Shown in pieces: positions 20,918-30,284 of a stretch of 64,000 bases of DNA. Below the pieces are notes generated by a model that saw only the letters and a program-made list of their open reading frames with translations, made no database searches and was not told where the DNA came from. The position numbers and the translations under genes are program-made. The stretch is from assembly GCA_949130495.1 (NCBI GenBank), contig OX422220.1, positions 121,829,810-121,893,809 on the forward strand, read 5' to 3'. Source of the DNA: Sambucus nigra (lineage: Eukaryota > Streptophyta > Magnoliopsida > Dipsacales > Adoxaceae). How positions within the stretch are numbered: the stretch's first letter is position 1; each line of letters begins with the position of its first letter.

Positions 20918-21079
20918 TTGGATGCTCTGTACGCTAAGTAGCTCGGACCGCTTAAGCTGCTCAGACCGCCTAAGTAGCTCAGCAGGCTTGAGTTACTCGG
21001 GACCCTTGAGCTACTCGGGGCGCCTAAGTTGCTCGGTACGCTTGAGCTGTTCAGAGTGTATGAGTTTCTCGTATAACGT
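20918..21079. repeat. 18-bp minisatellite, 8-9 units, inside the LTR of element B
   Basis: Units such as AAGTAGCTCGGACCGCTT and GAGCTACTCGGGGCGCCT follow each other without gaps. The core GCTCGG is the best kept part, and the first and last units are degenerate. Because the period is a multiple of three, a frame across it gives a Ser/Leu-rich six-residue repeat with no coding meaning. The array lies upstream of the TATA box when read in the element's direction. Confidence 0.85.
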
Positions 21080-21153
21080 ATTCATATTTGCCATGTAGGT
21101 TGACGCGTGTCTTCAAGTGATTGGTCCACGTCTGTAGATTAAATTTGGTATCA

Positions 21154-21559
21154 ACAGTTGTCAACTCCGTAACCTGAAGCTATAAAAATATTTTTTCATA
21201 TACTTGTTCCCCTATCTAATAGAGGCCTCAACAACCTATAAATAAGAAACACGAGTACAAGTGGAATGGAAATTTAAATACAAATGGTCGAGGATAAAGA
21301 AACTTACCATGATCAAGAAGTGGAGTTGGTAATTTTCCAAATCCTCATCATTGAAATCCTCCAGGTGATTAACATTTGGAGTAAGATTGATGTTTTCATT
21401 TTGGAGACCACGATGTATTCCAAATTCTAATTAGAGTTTGTGTTCAGAGGTCTCAAATGTGACCGATGCCTCGATGCCTTGTGAATAACCATTCTACTCA
21501 TAGGAGTGATAGGTTTGGGGTTTAGATAAGGGGATGATCGTGAACAGGGTGTCGTCTGT
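21154..21559. other. No gene seen
   Basis: Flank of element B. AT-rich sequence with no reading frame, repeat or terminal motif that I can support. Confidence 0.5.
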
Positions 21560-22180
21560 CAGACTAATAGGATTAGAGGTGTAATAAGTAAAGCTACTAA
21601 TAGAAGAGTTAATGTTGTTCCCACATATGTGGCCATTCAGAACATTGGCATTAGATTAGCATCTAAATGCAGAAATTGCGAATTAGATATTGAATGCACT
21701 GATATTGATCAAGAAGTTTGACATTTATTTGGTAACAAATATCGCATTAGAATGAAATTTGAAAACTGCAGATCCCTTATCATGTCTTAGTGGATGTCCA
21801 CGCCATCAAGATATCAACAAGATTTCATCATTTTTAATCTCTCTAAGATGATTATGTGGGAGCTTTGGAAGTCTAAAAATTTAAAATTATTTGATAATAT
21901 TACTGTGAAACCAGTAAATATTATCAATAATGTTCTAAGCTCTTTAACTGACTTGGCTTCCATTCATGTGTTTAAAGACATGTGTAAAAGTGAAAATGCA
22001 TTTGTTTTCTCTTGGTTCAAGATGAGAATCAGTCCTCCTAAAGTTAAACTAATGAGATGTATGTGGTCTAAGCTTCCTGAAGGATTTTTTAAACTGAACA
22101 TTGATGGTGCATCCTAGAATAATTTAGGCTCTAATGGTATTAGTGGTGTAATTAGGGATTTTAAAGGCATCTTTATAGTC
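21560..22180 (+). pseudogene. L1-type LINE fragment: RT zinc-binding region and front of RNase H
   Basis: The first part contains IRLASKCRNC and, after a stop, HLFGN, the CX2C...H pattern of the zinc-binding region found after plant LINE reverse transcriptases. The second (from 21794) has MWELWKSKNLKLFDN, then FFKLNIDGAS and, beyond a TAG at 22117-22119, GISGVIRDFKG. This is the start of the RNase H-like domain typical of plant LINEs, with the first catalytic Asp in NIDGAS. Several stops (near 21580, 21730 and 21788) make it dead. Neither the RT core nor a 3' tail is present. Confidence 0.75.
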
Positions 22181-22189
22181 GATGATTCC

Positions 22190-22400
22190 GTTGGAGAAAG
22201 TTGCGGTTGTTGCTGTGGCTGTTGCTGTTGATGCCTCCCCTCCTCTCCTTTCCCTCCCTTGCCCCGGCTGCTGCTGTTGATGCCTCCCCTGCCCCCGGAC
22301 AACCCTGTTGCGACCTCCTCCCAGTGCACTGCCCCTGGACATCTCTTTCGTCCAGTGGCGGGCCTATGTGTGTGAGGACAATGCCTGCCTCCCCCTCTTG
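22190..22400. repeat. GC-rich low-complexity block (CTG/CCC-rich)
   Basis: This contrasts sharply with its AT-rich surroundings. It has imperfect GCTGTTGCTGTTGATGCC repeats and CCTCCCCTCC runs, with the GCTGCTGTTGATGCCTCCCC piece occurring twice about 60 bp apart. Long frames on both strands are by-products of the composition. It follows directly on the LINE fragment. Confidence 0.5.
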
Positions 22401-23445
22401 CTCTTATCTTCATGAACTGGTAAATTTTTTTAGTTTATTTTCTTAAAATATGCATATTGCTAAATGTTTTTATTTGTTGAATTCTACTATTTGCTGAATT
22501 TTTTTCATGATGTGCTCTTTTCTTCATTCATTAATCATGATGTGATCTTTTCTTCATAGCTTCTCACTTCTGTTTCTCAATCATTGTTGCCTCTTTTAGT
22601 GTTTCATTGATGCTTTTTAGATATAAATTCACCTCATCATCTTTTCCTTCTCTTCCTCTCTTCATTTTAACTATGAAGTACTTCTATTGTCAGTGATGGA
22701 GCATACAATCAGTTTATTTGATTTACATGCATGCCACATTTGAAATGTTATGGTTTATTTGAAATGGAGCATACAATCAGAAATGGAGCATACAAATGGA
22801 GTTATGGTTTAGAGTACTTTAGTTAGAGTTATGGTTTATTTGAAATGTTCCAATCAGTGTTGGATTCAGAGTAATGGTTTATTTGAAATGGAATATATAA
22901 TCAGTGATGCATACACTGATAGCTAACATACATTTTGCTGTTGTAAAATGACGCAATGGTCCAAAACCATAACTTTAAATCCATGCCAGGCGCTGCTCTA
23001 GCCTCTAATTCATGACAGGCGTTGCTCTAACCTCTAATCCATGTCAGGGGGCTACATTAAACCATTACATTCTGTATCCATTGCCGATTTCGCTAACTTG
23101 TAATCCATGATCTAATATGTTTTATACTTGAGTGCTCCAGTCGTCTCAAACATACTCAGGTGCTCCATTATAATCTATGAGACAGAGCATATGAGGGGTT
23201 TGCTGCTCTAGAAATCTTGAGGTCTAGATACTGGTGGTCTTTTTTTTTTTTTAAATCCAAATTTTGTTCTATTTTAAGCACCAATTAGTTTATTGATATT
23301 GATGTATTAGAAAACAAACTAAAAAAACATACGATATTTTTTGGAAGAACATAAAGCATCTGCAATCAGAATATTATTGACACGTCTTGACATCGAAACT
23401 ATGGCTTATTGATACGTCCTCACATTGCATTATGAAATCATTGAG
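22401..23445. other. No gene seen; small local repeats
   Basis: AT-rich. ATGGAGCATACAATCAG and GGTTTATTTGAAATG recur several times at 22695-22900. At about 22977-23064 a ~30-bp unit (AATCCATGCCAGGCGCTGCT and variants) is repeated three times with decay. A poly-T run lies at about 23240. No coding signal. Confidence 0.45.
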
Positions 23446-25430
23446 GGTAAGAGACTATATATGTTAGATTAGGCTTGAAAACAACCCGTTTGAGGGTAAA
23501 AATCCAAACCAACCCCCTAACGGCCCCATAAAAGGCACGAACACCTCGCACGGGACCAATGTAAGTTGTACGAACTGACCGTGTAGTCACGGGCCTCTCG
23601 GTTTGAGAATATGACGATAATTTCAAAATTTATCGATTAGGCTTAAAAGCAAGCCCTTAATGGGTGAAAACCCAAACCATCCCCCTAACGGCCCCGTAAG
23701 AGGCACGAACACCTCGCACGGGACCAATGTAACTTGTATAAACTGACTGCGTAGTCACGAGTCTTCCGGTTTGAGAATATGATGATAATTTCATAATACG
23801 TAGATTAGGCTTAAAAACAAGTCGTTTGAGGGTGAAAACCCAAACGGCCCCGTAAGAGGCACGAACACCTCGCACGGGACTAATGTAACTTATACAAACT
23901 GACCGCGTAGTCACAGGTCTCCCGGTTGAGAATATGACGATAATTTTAAAATACGTAGATTAGGCTTAAAAATAAATCGTTTGAGGGTGAAAACCCAAAC
24001 CAGCCCCGTAAGAGGCACGAACACCTCGCAGGGAACCAATGTAACTTGTACGAACTGACCGCGTAGTCACGGGTCTCCCAGTTTGAGAATATGACAATTA
24101 TTTCAAAATACATAGATCAGGCTTAAAAACAAGCCGTTTGAGGGTGAAAATCCAAACCAACCCCTAAACGGCCCCGTAAGAGGCACGAACACCTCGCACG
24201 GGACCAATATAACTTGTACGAATTGACAACATAGTCACGGGACTCTCGGTTTGAGATTATGACGATAATTCAAAAATATATCCATTAAGCTTAAAACACA
24301 AGCCCTTAAAGGAGTGAAATCCCAAACTACCCCCAAACGGCCCCGTTAGAGGCACGAACACCTCGCACGGGACCAATGTAACTTGTACAAACTGATCGCG
24401 GAGTCACGGGTCTCCTGGTTTGAGCATATGACGATAATTTCAAAATACGTAGATTAGGCTTAAAAACAAGCTGTTTGAGGGTGAAAACTCAAACCAGCCC
24501 CCAAACGGCCCCGTAAGAGGCATGAACACCTCGTACGGGACCAATGTAACTTGTATGAACTGACCGCATAGTCATGGGTTTCTCGGTTTGAGAATATGAT
24601 GATAATTTCAAAAATTTGTAGATTAGGCTTAAAAACAAGCCGTTTGAGGGTGAAAACCCAAACCTGTCCCCAAACGGCCCATAAGAGGCACGAACACCTC
24701 GCATGGGACCAATGTAACTTGTACAAACTGACCGCATAGTCACGGGTCTCTCGGTTTGAAAATATGATGATAATTTCAAAATACAGAGATTAGGCTTAAA
24801 AACAAATCGTTTGAGGGTAAAAACCCAAACCAGCCCCTTAACGGCCTCGTAAGAGGCACGAACACCTCGCACGGGACCAATATAACTTGTACGAACTGAC
24901 CGCGTAGTCACGAGTCTCCCGATTTGAGAATATGATGATAATTTGAAAATATATCCATTAAGCTTAAAAACAAGCCCTTAAAGGAGTGAAATCCCAAACC
25001 AGCCCCCAAACGACCCCGTTAGAGGTACGAACACCTCGCAAGGGACCAATGTAACTTGTACGAACTGACCGCGTAGTCACGAGTCTCCCGATTTGAGAAT
25101 ATGACGATAATTTAAAAATACGTAGATTGGCCTTGAAAACAACCCGTTTGAGGGTGAAAACCCAAACCAACCCCCAAACGGCCCCGTTAGAGGCACGAAC
25201 ACCTCGCATAGGACTAATGTAACTTGTATGAACTGACCGCGTAGTCGCGGGTCTCTCAGTTTGAAAATATGATGACAATTTCAAAATATGTAGATTAAGC
25301 TTAAAAACAAGCCCTTAAAGGAGTGAAAACCCAAACCAGCCCCCAAACGGCCCCGTAAGAGGCACGAACACCTCGCACGGGACCAATGTAACTTGTACGA
25401 ACTGATAGCGTAGTCACGGGCCTCTCAGGT
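23446..25430. repeat. Satellite-like tandem array: 12 units of about 168 bp
   Basis: Taking GATTAGGCTT-like text as the phase, units begin at about 23467, 23635, 23803, 23958, 24115, 24283, 24452, 24621, 24788, 24956, 25125 and 25293. Spacing is 167-169 bp except two shortened units (155 and 157 bp) that lack part of the CCCCC-rich region. The best conserved part is AGGCACGAACACCTCGCACG followed by GGACCAATGTAACTTGTACG. Some units carry a distinct front (CCATTAAGCTTAAA and CCCTTAAAGGAGTG). A ~168-bp unit is in the usual range of plant satellites, including centromeric ones, but twelve copies do not by themselves mark a centromere. Confidence 0.9.
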
Positions 25431-25965
25431 AGTCATAACTTGCGTAAGATTTTCAATTTTAGAATATAATAATAATTGTCACTCCTATATGTAATTTTTT
25501 AGTTTGAGTAAGCTTTTTTTATAAATTACTTGGTTACTAATATTGTATCTTTTTTGTATTCTATTTTTTTTTGCAAGATAAATTTTATCGTTAGCATTTA
25601 TTCACAGGGAACACACGGAGAACTCAATGGTTTACAACAAGGGGTTTATTCATGATTCTATTTTTTGTTTTATGGCCGTTCGGCTTTTGTAGTTTTATTG
25701 TAAACTTTATAGTCGTGCGGGCGTTTGTAAGTTTATTTTCTATATTTTGGGGTCGTGCGGGCTTTATGTTATCCAGGTTTTATATTTGCAGGTTTTAGAA
25801 TGTCCAGAAAATAGAGGAAACTCTGCCCATTTTTTTTTGGTCTGTGAACTACTAAAGACTTGTAATATTTTGAAGTTTGTATGCACATTAGTTTATCAAC
25901 AACGTGCAAGATTTGCAATTTCTGAATTTTCTAGTTTTTAAATATTTTTTTTTCTTTTGTCCAAA
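25431..25965. other. No gene seen
   Basis: AT-rich with T runs. It may belong to the interior of the CACTA-like element whose end follows, but nothing in it shows that. Confidence 0.4.
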
Positions 25966-26268
25966 AATTTAGCACAGTTCAAAACCGTGCCAAAAGTGTA
26001 TCAAATTTTTGCACGTTTTTGAACTGTGCCAAAAATTTATCAAAATGTGCTCAATCTGGCACAGTTCAAAACTGTGCCAGAAATATCAAATCTGACACGA
26101 TTTAAAAGTGTGCCAGAAGTGTTCCTGTTTGGTAAATCTGGCACACTTTTAAACCGTGCCAGAAAAAATGGCATTTTGGAACACCTGATTCTGGCACAGT
26201 TCAAAACCATGGCAGATTTGATCTGGCACAGTTTTAAATCATGTCAGATTCCTGTTTTTGGTGTAGTG
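25966..26268. mobile_element. CACTA-like transposon terminus with about seven subterminal hairpins
   Basis: About seven copies of a palindromic unit such as CTGGCACAGTTCAAAACTGTGCCAG are spaced 35-45 bp apart (9-bp arms around an A/T-rich loop). They are followed by a stretch ending GGTGTAGTG at 26268; read from that end it starts CACTACACC. CACTA (En/Spm) transposons end in CACTA and carry arrays of short subterminal repeats that bind the transposase, which fits. The expected 3-bp duplication would be gct at 26269-26271. I found no matching start and no transposase gene, so this is one end of a broken or distant element. Confidence 0.65.
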
Positions 26269-26271
26269 GCT

Positions 26272-27307
26272 ACGAAAGATTACTTTTTTTGCGATTAAGC
26301 CTCCGTTTAAATTTGACCTAAAGAATTGAGGAATTTTATTATCCGGGGTCCAAAAAGGTTAAAAGAGCCCGAAAAATATTAAAGGCAGTAAAAAGAAATT
26401 CATGCCAAAAATGGACCGTTTAGGTTTTTGCGCCAATTCTCCAAAGTTAGAGAATTTAGTTTAACACCTCTAAAAGAAAATATATATGAGAGAGTTTGGT
26501 TGGAGATTTTATAACGGGTTTGCACGTCCTTGAAAATCTTGAAAAAGCGCTAAATAATTTTGGACGTTATTGGTGTGGAAATCATTTAGACGTTGATTTC
26601 TTGATTTGCATAAGACATTGTCATCTAAATTCAAGAATTTTTACACCTAGGATAATTTTGATGTTCATTCGTTAGGGGTACACGTATGCATCATGCACAT
26701 ATGCTTGATTGAGTTGATTTACCCATCGAATGTGTTCACACCCATACATTCCATTTCCATAACTTCGTTATTTTAGTTTATATCCATGGTGTGATTTTTT
26801 TTGTATCCTATTTTTGTATAAAAATTTTTGAGAAAATTCAAAAATAGTTTGTGAATTTTTTGAGCATCTTTTTGCAAGAGCGCGTTTGCCATCTGATTGA
26901 TGCTTTGTTTTGTATACCGTGACACCCCGACTTTGCTTGTTTGATTTATTCTTCTCATTTGTCTTTTTGGGGATATAATAAAAAGGGTGAGAAAGAATTA
27001 TCATATTATGGGGGAGTTTTTGAGATATGAGTTATGCTTTCATCATAAATTGGTATCTATGTTTATCTCATTTCAAACTCAATACGTCACGTGGTAATTG
27101 CTTTATCTCATGTGTGTAGGTATTACATTAATGATCACTATGTTGCACACCCTGATGAGAAAAGATTTGAGATTTTAAAGATTGAACATTTGAAGAACAA
27201 ACGATGAAGACTTATTCATTTGTATATTTCCAATTTTGGGTTCATGGGAGGGTAGATTTGTATAAGCAATTTGTTATTTGATAATTCAGATATTTTTACG
27301 TATATAG
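26272..27307. other. No gene seen; left flank of element C
   Basis: AT-rich, without a supported gene. A GTGACACCCCGACT at about 26919 resembles the terminal motif of the chromovirus LTRs here, but the following text does not match them. This stretch was joined to 38005 onward before element C inserted. Confidence 0.4.
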
Positions 27308-27312
27308 CGGCA
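27308..27312. repeat. Target-site duplication of element C, left copy (cggca)
   Basis: CGGCA directly precedes TGTGACACC and is repeated exactly at 38000-38004. Confidence 0.95.
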
Positions 27313-30242
27313 TGTGACACCCCGACTAATTAAATACCGGGTAGCTACTCCTTTATTAAATCAATACAAAATGCCAAGTTGGTTCAGTTAATAACATCAC
27401 TGTCGGAAACATTTTAATGATTACTAACCACCTAGTATTTAAAAAGTAAGTTGCCAAATTTTAAGTTAACTCTGATTAACATGCAATAATAGAATAATGA
27501 AAGAATTACAACCATTCACCATAACGAAGCAATAGAATAACCAACAAAATAATAATAAGTCCGGAGGAAAACTCCTCACAACAATCCCACAACTGAACAA
27601 AGTAAAACAATGCATCCTGAATTAATTACATGCCAACAGTCTGAAAATCTGAAATAGGAAATGTTTCTAATAGAAATGGGCGACATGCCCTACAACTGAT
27701 GAAAGCTGAATATAGAGTCAAGATAGATGAAGCGTCTACTAGAAAAGTCCTGTAACTTCCACAAACAGCTACATCTCGTCACCTGAATGAAAATCCTATG
27801 CATGGTGTCCTTGTGGCTGGGCACCTAAAATGGTTTTTACCAAAAATAGATTTGAAAGCAAACGGATCAGAGCCCGAAAGTGGGGATTATTTTAAAAACA
27901 GCAAGTGTTTTAATAACATTAAAACAATAAATGCAAAGTACATGTTAGGACGTGCACTCACATGAAGTACTCATCTCTCGACTAATTGTGCACTCCTATC
28001 GTACCGTACCCATCTAAGTAACATCCACATCTAATCAAGCCGTAATAAGTTCTACCCCTTACTACTCAATTCCCGTTATACATTCTAGCGTTATCAATTA
28101 AATAGAGGACTTTACTTAAACTCAGATTCTCAATTAGTAGCAATACAATTCACTATCGGTTAACCCGTTATGTTTTCTCAAAACATTACCATAATTATTT
28201 TCGCAATACCAACATGAAGGTTCCCATTATTTAAGTGTATATTATTCACATCAGAAATATACAATACAAGCACCCTGAAATTAAGCAGCGGTGCACACAT
28301 ACTCTGCTATCCATCCCGGTACATCACGTACATAAGGATCACGCATTCCGAATCTCTCAGGAATCGTTCTCAGATAACAACAATCACAAACAATGGAGGC
28401 GAACACAGTCACATCACATGGGTCACGCACATACCTACACTCCCACGATCACCAGACTTATTAACATCCCAATAAGTCCTTCTCTGACCTATGCTCTCGA
28501 GGTACCAATCTAAATCCGGGCAACACAAGGATGAGATGGCCCTAAGCGAACGCAAACCTCCCGTGATAGCAAGTATGGTAGGTATGTAATACACATAAAA
28601 TCATATACATATACTAAGTATGCACACATCTTAGAAATCACCATAATTTATTTGTGGTACACTTCTCCTTCTCGTACCGATGTATAATGTTACACAATTA
28701 CATATTCCCGGTTAATATAATTATTTAAGCCGTCAATAATTCTCGCATCGTAATATTCACTCACATTCTATTCCTCAATTTACATTCAATTCGAGTCACA
28801 CTTCTATGTTTTACTCCTCAATATATCCCAAATGTCCCAACTATATCCATCTATCATTAAGGGAATGTTATCTCTACAATTAAACAAGGTTACGGGACAA
28901 GCGAACTCAAAACAGTCCAAAAAGCCTAAACTGTCAGCTCGTTAGAAGTCTCGTTCGAACGAGGCTGTTCGATTGAGAGTTCGTTCGAACAAAGTGGGCC
29001 TTCTAGCGAGATCTCGTTCGAACGAAAGTTATCGAACGAACATCCCTCTCATTAGAAGTCAAACTATCAACTCGTTAGAAGCTCGTTCGAACGAGCTCGT
29101 TCGAACGAGCTCGTTCGAACGACCTGGGCAGGTCTTCTAACGAGAGGCCAGTTTCGAGCCCAGATTTTCCCAAATTCGTTTTTCCAACTTTTCTTCACCT
29201 CTAACCTCATCTAAACATCAATCCAACAATTTTTCATGGGTTCTAATCATTCTTAAACATACTTAGGTCATATATTAACGTTTATATTGGGCCAATTCTT
29301 CCTAAACATCATTGAATCATCAAATCCCTTCATTTATCCCCAAATCACATGAACATGAACCCTAAAATTTTAAAGTCACCAATGGGCATAATTAAATCCG
29401 TTTTGTTATGAACAAGGTGTATTTCCATCAGAATAATCCTCCTAACACAATTCTACATGCAATCCTTTCATCAAAATATAAAGTTCTAAATCCAATTAAT
29501 GGGTTTTTATCAAACTCCCAAGAACAATACAAATTTTGTCAATTTTCTACGCATGGAAGAAACATTCTTTGTAATAAACGAAATTAAACCACTTGCCTTA
29601 TGTATATCTCTGATTTTGATGTCGAATTGATGAAGTGTTCTCTCTCTCTCTGCAGAATTCTCCTTTCTCTCTCTCTACAAGTCTTCTTCTCCAAGGTGAC
29701 AATGGTGGCTAGGGTTTTGCCTTAGGAACTTTTGGGACTAATTCTAATAACCCCCGTAGCCCATTAAGTTATTAGTGGGTAATTACCAAATCAGATATTT
29801 ATTTCCTAATTTTCGTGGGTTTTAATTCCCAAAAATCCAAAATTACCAAACTACCCTCATACGTTGTCGGTATGGCCTAAAAATGCCCCGGGACCCAAAC
29901 TAAACCCCCGGCTAGTGTTTTCTGACTATTTCGACCCTTCCGGACGCGTTGGCGCACTCAAAACGACCATATGGTTAATAGAAATAAAATTCACTTTTCA
30001 ATTCAAATAATTATATTCCTGACGCGACTGTCACACGCGTCCCAACAAAATTTCCAAATTGCCGTATTTCAATCTCACGACAAATTTCATAATTCAATAA
30101 TCATACATAGCCATATCTACTCATTAAAATCAAATACCAACTCGTATCTCGCAAGTATTTTTATTCGGATTAATTTCCAATTAATACACATTTAATTTAA
30201 TTAATCCCAAAAATAAATATCATCAAAATACGGGGTATTACA
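27313..30242 (-). repeat. 3' LTR of element C
   Basis: On the minus strand it starts TGTAATACCCCG at 30242 and ends GGGTGTCACA at 27313. It holds the CGTTCGAACG palindrome cluster and a CT-rich run. It is 23 bp longer than the 5' LTR, partly because of one extra CGTTCGAACGAG unit and a small CTTCTTCTC insertion. Confidence 0.95.
28950..29123. repeat. CGTTCGAACG palindrome cluster in the 3' LTR of element C
   Basis: About seven copies of TCGTTCGAACGA-type palindromes lie among GTTAGAAG and CTTCTAACGAG arms that are themselves complementary. Three copies are directly adjacent at about 29088-29121. Some copies have decayed (TTCGATTGAG for TTCGAACGAG). Confidence 0.9.
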
Positions 30243-30244
30243 TA

Positions 30245-30254
30245 CTTCCCCCCT
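30245..30254 (-). other. Polypurine tract of element C
   Basis: AGGGGGGAAG on the minus strand, two bases before the 3' LTR; identical to that of element A. Confidence 0.9.
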
Positions 30255-30284
30255 AATAACAGAATTTCGTCCCGAAATTCGGAA

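Larger units (their letters stand above)
20600..21153 (-). repeat. 5' LTR of element B
   Basis: On the minus strand it begins TGATACCAAATTTAATC (at 21153) and ends ATCAACA (at 20600), about 554 bp. It carries a TATA box and an 18-bp minisatellite. The matching 3' LTR must lie left of the window, beyond the antisense genes, so the duplication cannot be checked. Confidence 0.75.

Noticed and set aside
20913..21098. Ser/Leu-rich 61-residue frame
   Set aside because: By-product of the 18-bp minisatellite in the LTR of element B.
22350..22380. CAGTGGCGGGCCTATG, resembling terminal repeats of some plant DNA transposons
   Set aside because: No inverted partner and no duplication found; a single short match is not enough.
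22114..22446. Overlapping Gly/Arg-, Gln/Thr- and Leu-rich frames on both strands
   Set aside because: Composition effect of a GC-rich low-complexity block; no conserved domain.
23438..25284. Minus-strand frames with a repeated TSYIGPVRGVRASYGAV-like protein
   Set aside because: The protein repeat follows from the 168-bp satellite. Units with length changes break the frame and no start, domain or codon pattern supports a gene.
23446..25430. Regular repeats resembling a CRISPR array
   Set aside because: Units are contiguous and ~168 bp without distinct spacers, and the surroundings are plant retrotransposons.
26915..26935. GTGACACCCCGACT resembling an inverted chromovirus LTR end
   Set aside because: Following sequence does not match any of the LTRs in the window and no other boundary is visible.
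26768..27004. Minus-strand Lys/Asn-rich frame next to element C
   Set aside because: AT-rich sequence gives such frames by chance; no homology recognised and no supporting signals.
28950..29123. Heat-shock elements suggested by repeated TTC and GAA
   Set aside because: In CGTTCGAACG the TTC and GAA are adjacent, without the two-base spacing of the heat-shock consensus, so no claim is made.
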